64,000 nt of DNA from Phycisphaerae bacterium (GTDB taxonomy: Bacteria; Planctomycetota; Phycisphaerae; UBA1845; PWPN01). Location: assembly GCA_018003015.1 (NCBI GenBank), contig JAGNEZ010000031.1, positions 1-64,000 of the forward strand, given 5' to 3'. Shown here in pieces: positions 59,810-64,000 of the stretch; position 1 is the first letter of the stretch, and each line of letters begins with the position of its first letter. Both the position numbers and the translations under genes were made by a program. A model generated the notes under the pieces. It made no database searches, was not told the DNA's origin, and worked only from the letters and a program-made list of their open reading frames with translations.

Positions 59810-59934
59810 GTCAGACGTCCCCCCTGAATCCCATCCGAGCCGGTCCGCACTTCGCCCCGGTGGGAGCCTCCGCGGCACCACACATCTTGGGTCCATTCCG
59901 CCCGGCGGCTTCGAGCCAACCGGCTGCCGGGTCA

Positions 59935-62529
59935 TCACGGTGAGCAGTCCGGGGTCAGGTCCGAATTCCAGGAAACCGCCGGGCCGGTCACGCACTTCGC
60001 GAACTCCGCGAGATCGGTCGCATCAACCTTGTTGTCGCCGGTCTTGTCCAGGCAGAGACACGGATTCCCCTCGACCAGGACCTCGGCAAAGCAGAGTTGA
60101 TACTGGCTGAAGTCGATCTGATCCACGTCGCCGTCGTCGTCCATATCGGCGAACGGCCGGTTGCACCATTTGCCCAGACACGGGTCGAGCCCCACGGTCA
60201 TGAAGTCCGCTGGAGCGATAGCATGGTCGCTGACGACGATCTTATCCAGCAGACCGTAGAAGCCGCGGCCTCCGGTGCCGGTCGTGCGGTCGTTCCCGAT
60301 GACGATCGCGGCGGAGCCGGGACTTGCCAAGGCCGGAGCCAGAACCTCGCCCTGCAGCTGCCCGTCGAGGTACCAGCGGATGTCCGTGCCGTCGTAAACC
60401 AAGGCGAAGTGGTACCAGGTGTTGGGTTGGATCTGAGCCGTGCCTCGCACGGGCGTAACCACGCCGCTGGTGTCGGCCCAAGCCACGGATAGTACGTTGT
60501 GGGTCGGAGCGGCATCGTCGTTGGCGGCCAGCCCGATTGCCAGCCGCGACTGGCCTTCAGACGCCGAGCGCATCATGCTGACCAGGCGGCTGCCCACGTG
60601 CGACGCCGTGACCGGAGTGGTCCGGAAGGTGTTGAAATAACCCTGGATCGTGACCGCGTTGGCCACATTGCCGGTGTCGCTGGGTACGTTCGTGTTGACC
60701 GCCACGTTCGGCAGATCCGGCAGAGACAGTACAAACGAACTGGTGAGCTGGGCGGGATCTATAGTCGCCGGCACCGCCGGAACACCTGTCTGGCCGAAAG
60801 CGGTATAGAAGCTCGCGAGAACGCCTGCTGGCGTGCCGTTCGGCGGTCCGACCAGGTTGTCAATGCAGTTCATGGTCTCCGCCGCTTGACCATCGGTCAC
60901 CGGCTGGCCCTTGCTGGTCTCGAACGTGGACCGCCACAGCAAACCGCTGCCCGTGCCGCCGCCCTTGACCAGCATCTGGTCGGTCGCGAGCACCTTGTCC
61001 CAGATCCGGATCTCGTCCAGCAAGCCGTAGAATCCGCGATCGTTGGTCGCCGCCGTGCTCCGGTTATTCGCTAGGACGATCTTGCCCGTCCCGACGCCAA
61101 CTACGCTTGGGCTGAGTACCTCGCCCTCCTGATTGCCATCCAGATACCAGCGCAGGGCGGTGCTGTCGTATGTCACCGCGAAGTGGTACCACCGGTTCGC
61201 TTCGAGGGGTGTTGTTCCATACTCGATGTGGTTGATGACCCCTGTGGCTGTTCCGTCTGACTCCGCCCAGTACGTGGCCAGCAGGTTCTTATCCTCCCCC
61301 GGATCGCCGTCCGGAGCAAGCGGATCGGTAACTGATGCATACGTCGATCCTACCCGAATCTCGTCGATCTCCCCCTTGTCCAGATTCGCTCCGCTGACGA
61401 TCCGCAGATAGCTCAGCATCACTGTGCCGCTGAGGGTATTCGTCAACATCCAGGTCGTCGGCTCGGTAGTCGGCGTGGTATCGGTGGGGCCGTAGATACT
61501 CATGTAGCATTCATCAGCCGTCGCGGCGTGGCTGACGATCTTGGCAATCACGAAGTAGGTGTCGCCTGCGACCACCGCGCCCGTCGCATTGGCCGCCTGA
61601 TTCAGGAAGAACGCGTCGCCGCTGGTCATGCCGATGCGGATCGTCTGGTTGGTCGTGCTGTTGCCCAGAGTGATCTCCAGGTTGTCGGCGGAAGTGGCGG
61701 CGGTGGACGTCTTCCGCATCAGCGTGCTCACGTACATCACCTCGCCTTCCGTGGTCAGGTCGAGAGACCGGCTGAGCTGCCGGGCCGCTGCGCCGCTCTT
61801 GACGCTGACCCGGGCTCCCGCCGGATCGTAGGGGAACGCTCCCGAGTCCAGACTGGTCAAGTCGTCCGACAGGGTGGCCGCGGCCGTGGTCCCGCTGGTG
61901 ACCCACGCCTGAGCCCAGCCCTTGCCGCCCGCCTGGCCAACCAACGTCGTCCCGGCGTAGTCAAAGCCCTCATAGTCGAACAGCCCGGCCACAACCCCGA
62001 CTCGAGCGGCATGAACCCCGATCGCCAGGCGCGACTGCCCGTCGTCCGCCGATCGCTTCTGCGTGACCAGCCGGCGGGCAATGTAGGTCGGCGAAGTCAC
62101 CGGATCCGCGTTCGGCATGTAGAAATACCCCTCGAACGTCAGGCTACTCCCCAGGTTCCCGGCATCGCTCCGCAGGTTGGTGTTAATCCCTGTCCGGCGG
62201 TCATCCGGCGTGGACAACGCGAATGAGGCCGCCTGCCCTCCTGGATCGATCGTCGACGGAATCAGCCCGGCATACAGGCCGTGCTTCACATACAGCAGCG
62301 CCGGCAGGCTGGTTACACTGCCGGTCGCTAGCCCGGCGGCACCGACGGCGTTGTCCACGACCTCGGCGATCTGATCCTGGCTCACGGCCTCGCCCTGCTC
62401 GGTTTCAAACGGAGAACACCAGATCGGCTTCGCAGATACCCCGGGGCCGAGCATCAGCATCGCTGCCCACACGATCACGGCCAGACATGGACCCCGGCCG
62501 AACCCTCTTGCCTTCAGATCGCCTCGCAT
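59935..62529 (-). CDS. Exported LamG protein with inserted domain and dockerin
   Basis: 864 residues, ATG 62529 behind AAGGAGGA. Signal peptide (CLAVIVWAAMLMLGPGVSA). Two LamG-type domains like those of the neighbouring gene. The first is interrupted: the strand SRLAIGVHAARVG is followed not by the expected NVLAVFY-type strand but by about 230 residues of a separate jelly-roll-like domain (YEGFDYAGTTLVGQAGGKGW ... LSYLRIVSGANLDKGEIDEI), after which LamG resumes with NLLATYWAESDG and WYHFAVTYDSTALRWYLDGN. The end carries a dockerin (DMDDDGDVDQIDFSQYQLCF, DKTGDNKVDATDLAEFAKCV). No catalytic domain is seen, so it may be a binding or scaffolding protein. Confidence 0.88.
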   Translation of the reverse strand: MRGDLKARGFGRGPCLAVIVWAAMLMLGPGVSAKPIWCSPFETEQGEAVSQDQIAEVVDNAVGAAGLATGSVTSLPALLYVKHGLYAGLIPSTIDPGGQAASFALSTPDDRRTGINTNLRSDAGNLGSSLTFEGYFYMPNADPVTSPTYIARRLVTQKRSADDGQSRLAIGVHAARVGVVAGLFDYEGFDYAGTTLVGQAGGKGWAQAWVTSGTTAAATLSDDLTSLDSGAFPYDPAGARVSVKSGAAARQLSRSLDLTTEGEVMYVSTLMRKTSTAATSADNLEITLGNSTTNQTIRIGMTSGDAFFLNQAANATGAVVAGDTYFVIAKIVSHAATADECYMSIYGPTDTTPTTEPTTWMLTNTLSGTVMLSYLRIVSGANLDKGEIDEIRVGSTYASVTDPLAPDGDPGEDKNLLATYWAESDGTATGVINHIEYGTTPLEANRWYHFAVTYDSTALRWYLDGNQEGEVLSPSVVGVGTGKIVLANNRSTAATNDRGFYGLLDEIRIWDKVLATDQMLVKGGGTGSGLLWRSTFETSKGQPVTDGQAAETMNCIDNLVGPPNGTPAGVLASFYTAFGQTGVPAVPATIDPAQLTSSFVLSLPDLPNVAVNTNVPSDTGNVANAVTIQGYFNTFRTTPVTASHVGSRLVSMMRSASEGQSRLAIGLAANDDAAPTHNVLSVAWADTSGVVTPVRGTAQIQPNTWYHFALVYDGTDIRWYLDGQLQGEVLAPALASPGSAAIVIGNDRTTGTGGRGFYGLLDKIVVSDHAIAPADFMTVGLDPCLGKWCNRPFADMDDDGDVDQIDFSQYQLCFAEVLVEGNPCLCLDKTGDNKVDATDLAEFAKCVTGPAVSWNSDLTPDCSP

Positions 62530-62715
62530 ACTTTCCTCCTTCTCTTGATTCGATCCAATTGAAGCATCTTCGTTCTCGGCGTGGCGTCAAGCGGGAAATG
62601 CGCTCCTGCCCCCTCCTGCTGGGCCGTGCTGTTTCCCCCCGTCGCTCACTCGTTCCTCTCCTTCTGTTCCGGATACTACGGTTATCAACCAGCCGGCAGT
62701 TATCCAGGCCGACGG

Positions 62716-63531
62716 TCACGGAAGATGGTCAAGCAGCTTGTAGTACGCGACATGCTCCTCCGGCGTCGGAGCCTCCGAAGTGATCGGCCGCAGGCGGTCG
62801 ACCAGGTCGGGTTTCGCCCATCGCACCGCACTGTCGCTGAACAGGCGGTTGAAGCCTTTCCGGGCATGCGGGGAGGACACCAGCCCCTCCACGATGCCGC
62901 CGCCCTTGAACTTGTTCACCCCGGTGAAGTCGGAGTAGATGACCTTGTTCGAGTAACGCCCTATTTTCCAGCCGGTCAGGACTCCGGCTGGCATCGGTTC
63001 CATCTGCGTCGAGGACCCGATCTGCGAGTTGGCCTTCGGGACTTCGATCAACCGAGCCGGATAGGAGGAACGCACCGGTACCTTGGACTCCAATGCCGCC
63101 CACCCGGCGTCGCTGTACCAGGTGTTGTCCGGGCCGTTGTAGACAAGGCTGGCGCAGTCCCCGGGACTCTGGCCAGAGCAGTAGAACAGCTTGGGTTCGG
63201 TCACATAACGCCGGTTGGCCAACAGGCCGAGGTTCACTGTGCCCGGTCCCGCCGTGCGCATGTAGTACGTGGTGAAGGCCGTGGTCGTGCGATAGAGCGG
63301 CGGCAGTTGCTCCCGATACTCGTTCGCGTAGGCGTTCAGGGCCACGCCTACCTGGTGCAGGTTGCTGGCACAGTCGGATCGCAAGGCCATGTCTTTGGCG
63401 GCCTTAAGACTCGGGATCAGAATCGAGATCAGCAAGGCGATGACGGCGACGACCACCAGCACTTCGATCAGGGTAAACGCACCAATCGTCCGCCGCGCGG
63501 CTCGTGAACGTCTGCTAGCTTGGAACCCCAT
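62716..63531 (-). CDS. Type IV pilin-like / pseudopilin (FTLIE)
   Basis: 271 residues, ATG 63531 behind GGAGCACCGCCC. A basic leader of about 18 residues ends at the cleavage site AFTLIEVLVVVAVIALLISI, giving the classic Phe-1 / Glu+5 prepilin. It continues SDCASNLHQVGVALNAYANE, an internal CSGQSPGDC loop, and a C-terminal KVIYSDFTGVN ... FNRLFSDSAVRWAK segment replacing the usual H-x-G-x-x-N box. Similar to the pseudopilin at 43112. It is placed upstream of three dockerin/LamG proteins on the same strand, 186 bases before them, and may help export them; that is inference. Confidence 0.88.
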   Translation of the reverse strand: MGFQASRRSRAARRTIGAFTLIEVLVVVAVIALLISILIPSLKAAKDMALRSDCASNLHQVGVALNAYANEYREQLPPLYRTTTAFTTYYMRTAGPGTVNLGLLANRRYVTEPKLFYCSGQSPGDCASLVYNGPDNTWYSDAGWAALESKVPVRSSYPARLIEVPKANSQIGSSTQMEPMPAGVLTGWKIGRYSNKVIYSDFTGVNKFKGGGIVEGLVSSPHARKGFNRLFSDSAVRWAKPDLVDRLRPITSEAPTPEEHVAYYKLLDHLP

Positions 63532-63864
63532 GGGCGGTGCTCCTTGAACAAGAGACCCCGCGATGATGATGCGCTCGCACTCAGCCCCAATCGACCTGGC
63601 ACGAGTACGATCCCCCCTGGTTCCCGTTCAGCGGTTTATGATATTGGTCAAGATATCGCTTTGTTGGGGGCAATGCAAGATCCTGGGTGAGTCCCCTGGG
63701 AGGGGCCGTCTGCCGCGTTGACCTTCCTGTCCGGTCCCTCCAGGACACGGGCCGATGTTTGCCGTTGTGATGGGCATTCCCTGAGCGTAGTCCTCTGGCG
63801 ATCGAGGAGATGCCCTACCGTTCGGGAACCGGGATGAGCGGCAACACTGCCGGGCAGCGCCGAT
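63532..63864. other. Gap between pseudopilin gene and PEP-CTERM gene
   Basis: 333 bases, no gene. It must carry the promoter of the pseudopilin gene; an AT-rich patch (TTTATGATATTGGTCAAGAT at about 63635) is the only candidate. Nothing else seen. Confidence 0.4.
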
Positions 63865-64000
63865 TCACCCTTGAGAGCGCCGGAGCAGAAGCAGTCCTCC
63901 AAGCCCCAGCAGGCACAACGATGCGGGCTCAGGTACCAATTCGATCTCGAAATTGAGTCCGACGAAGGTACCGACGGTACCCTGCTTGGGTCCAATGACC
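63865..64000 (-). CDS. C-terminus of a PEP-CTERM sorted protein (partial)
   Basis: The last 44 codons of a gene that continues past the right edge. The minus frame reads GTFVGLNFEIEL then VPEPASLCLLGLGGLLLLRR, SQG and stop (TGA at 63865-63867). VPEP, a hydrophobic helix and a short basic tail are the three parts of the PEP-CTERM sorting signal, recognised by an exosortase. It shows that this organism has the PEP-CTERM/exosortase system, although no exosortase gene lies in the window. The rest of the protein cannot be seen. Confidence 0.85.
   Translation of the reverse strand, partial: VIGPKQGTVGTFVGLNFEIELVPEPASLCLLGLGGLLLLRRSQG

Overview
The window looks like a high-GC chromosome segment from a planctomycete, probably of the Phycisphaerae or a related lineage. 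The signs are large secreted proteins ending in EF-hand dockerin-like tails, LamG and BNR-type proteins, pseudopilins with the FTLIE / FSLLE cleavage motif, a PEP-CTERM tail at the right edge, an ECF sigma factor next to a membrane Ser/Thr kinase, a GT3-type glycogen synthase, and sparse gene packing with decayed genes in the gaps. Placement is inferred from gene content only; no 16S gene is present.

Region 1 (1 to about 12.42 kb) is the right-hand part of an integrated element. A tyrosine integrase (11114-12310, minus) sits directly beside the 3' end of an intact tRNA-Pro(TGG) (12419-12493, minus), with an excisionase-like gene, a primase-type ATPase and a small accessory gene behind it. The left boundary lies outside the window. 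The cargo is a compact plus-strand operon (1429-8731): two small proteins, a Cys-rich zinc protein, a HerA/FtsK-type ATPase with a C-terminal nuclease-like domain, a membrane protein, a GrpE-like protein, a lidless Hsp70, a MIDAS-bearing vWA protein and a membrane-anchored J-like protein without a clear HPD. A stand-alone TerY-C type zinc protein is encoded divergently at 902-1258. A private Hsp70 / GrpE / J-like set joined to a vWA sensor and a DNA-acting ATPase-nuclease on a mobile element is the most interesting thing here and is a plausible undescribed defence or stress system.

Region 2 (12.5 to 33.8 kb) is chromosomal: a GerMN-amidase-dockerin protein, a SUMF1-type lipoprotein, a coiled-coil lipoprotein, MurA, two tandem alpha/beta hydrolases, a decayed malectin-type gene, a subtilase with five CARDB repeats, an ACT-domain malic enzyme, PrmC, two zinc-ribbon membrane proteins, a DUF1015 protein and a GH3-family protein. 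At 33.8 kb an initiator tRNA-Met is followed at once by the N-terminal remnant of a second integrase, a second tRNA integration scar.

Region 3 (34.8 to 64 kb) is dominated by exported proteins: a kelch-like dockerin protein, a 2086-residue beta-helix dockerin protein, an ECF sigma / kinase / pseudopilin operon, a broken PEP-CTERM-associated repeat gene, tRNA-Lys(CTT), a sugar isomerase-like protein with a GT3 glycogen synthase, a DUF6159-like membrane protein, a lactonase, and a minus-strand block of BNR-4 / LamG / dockerin proteins with another pseudopilin. The last 136 bases hold the end of a PEP-CTERM protein.
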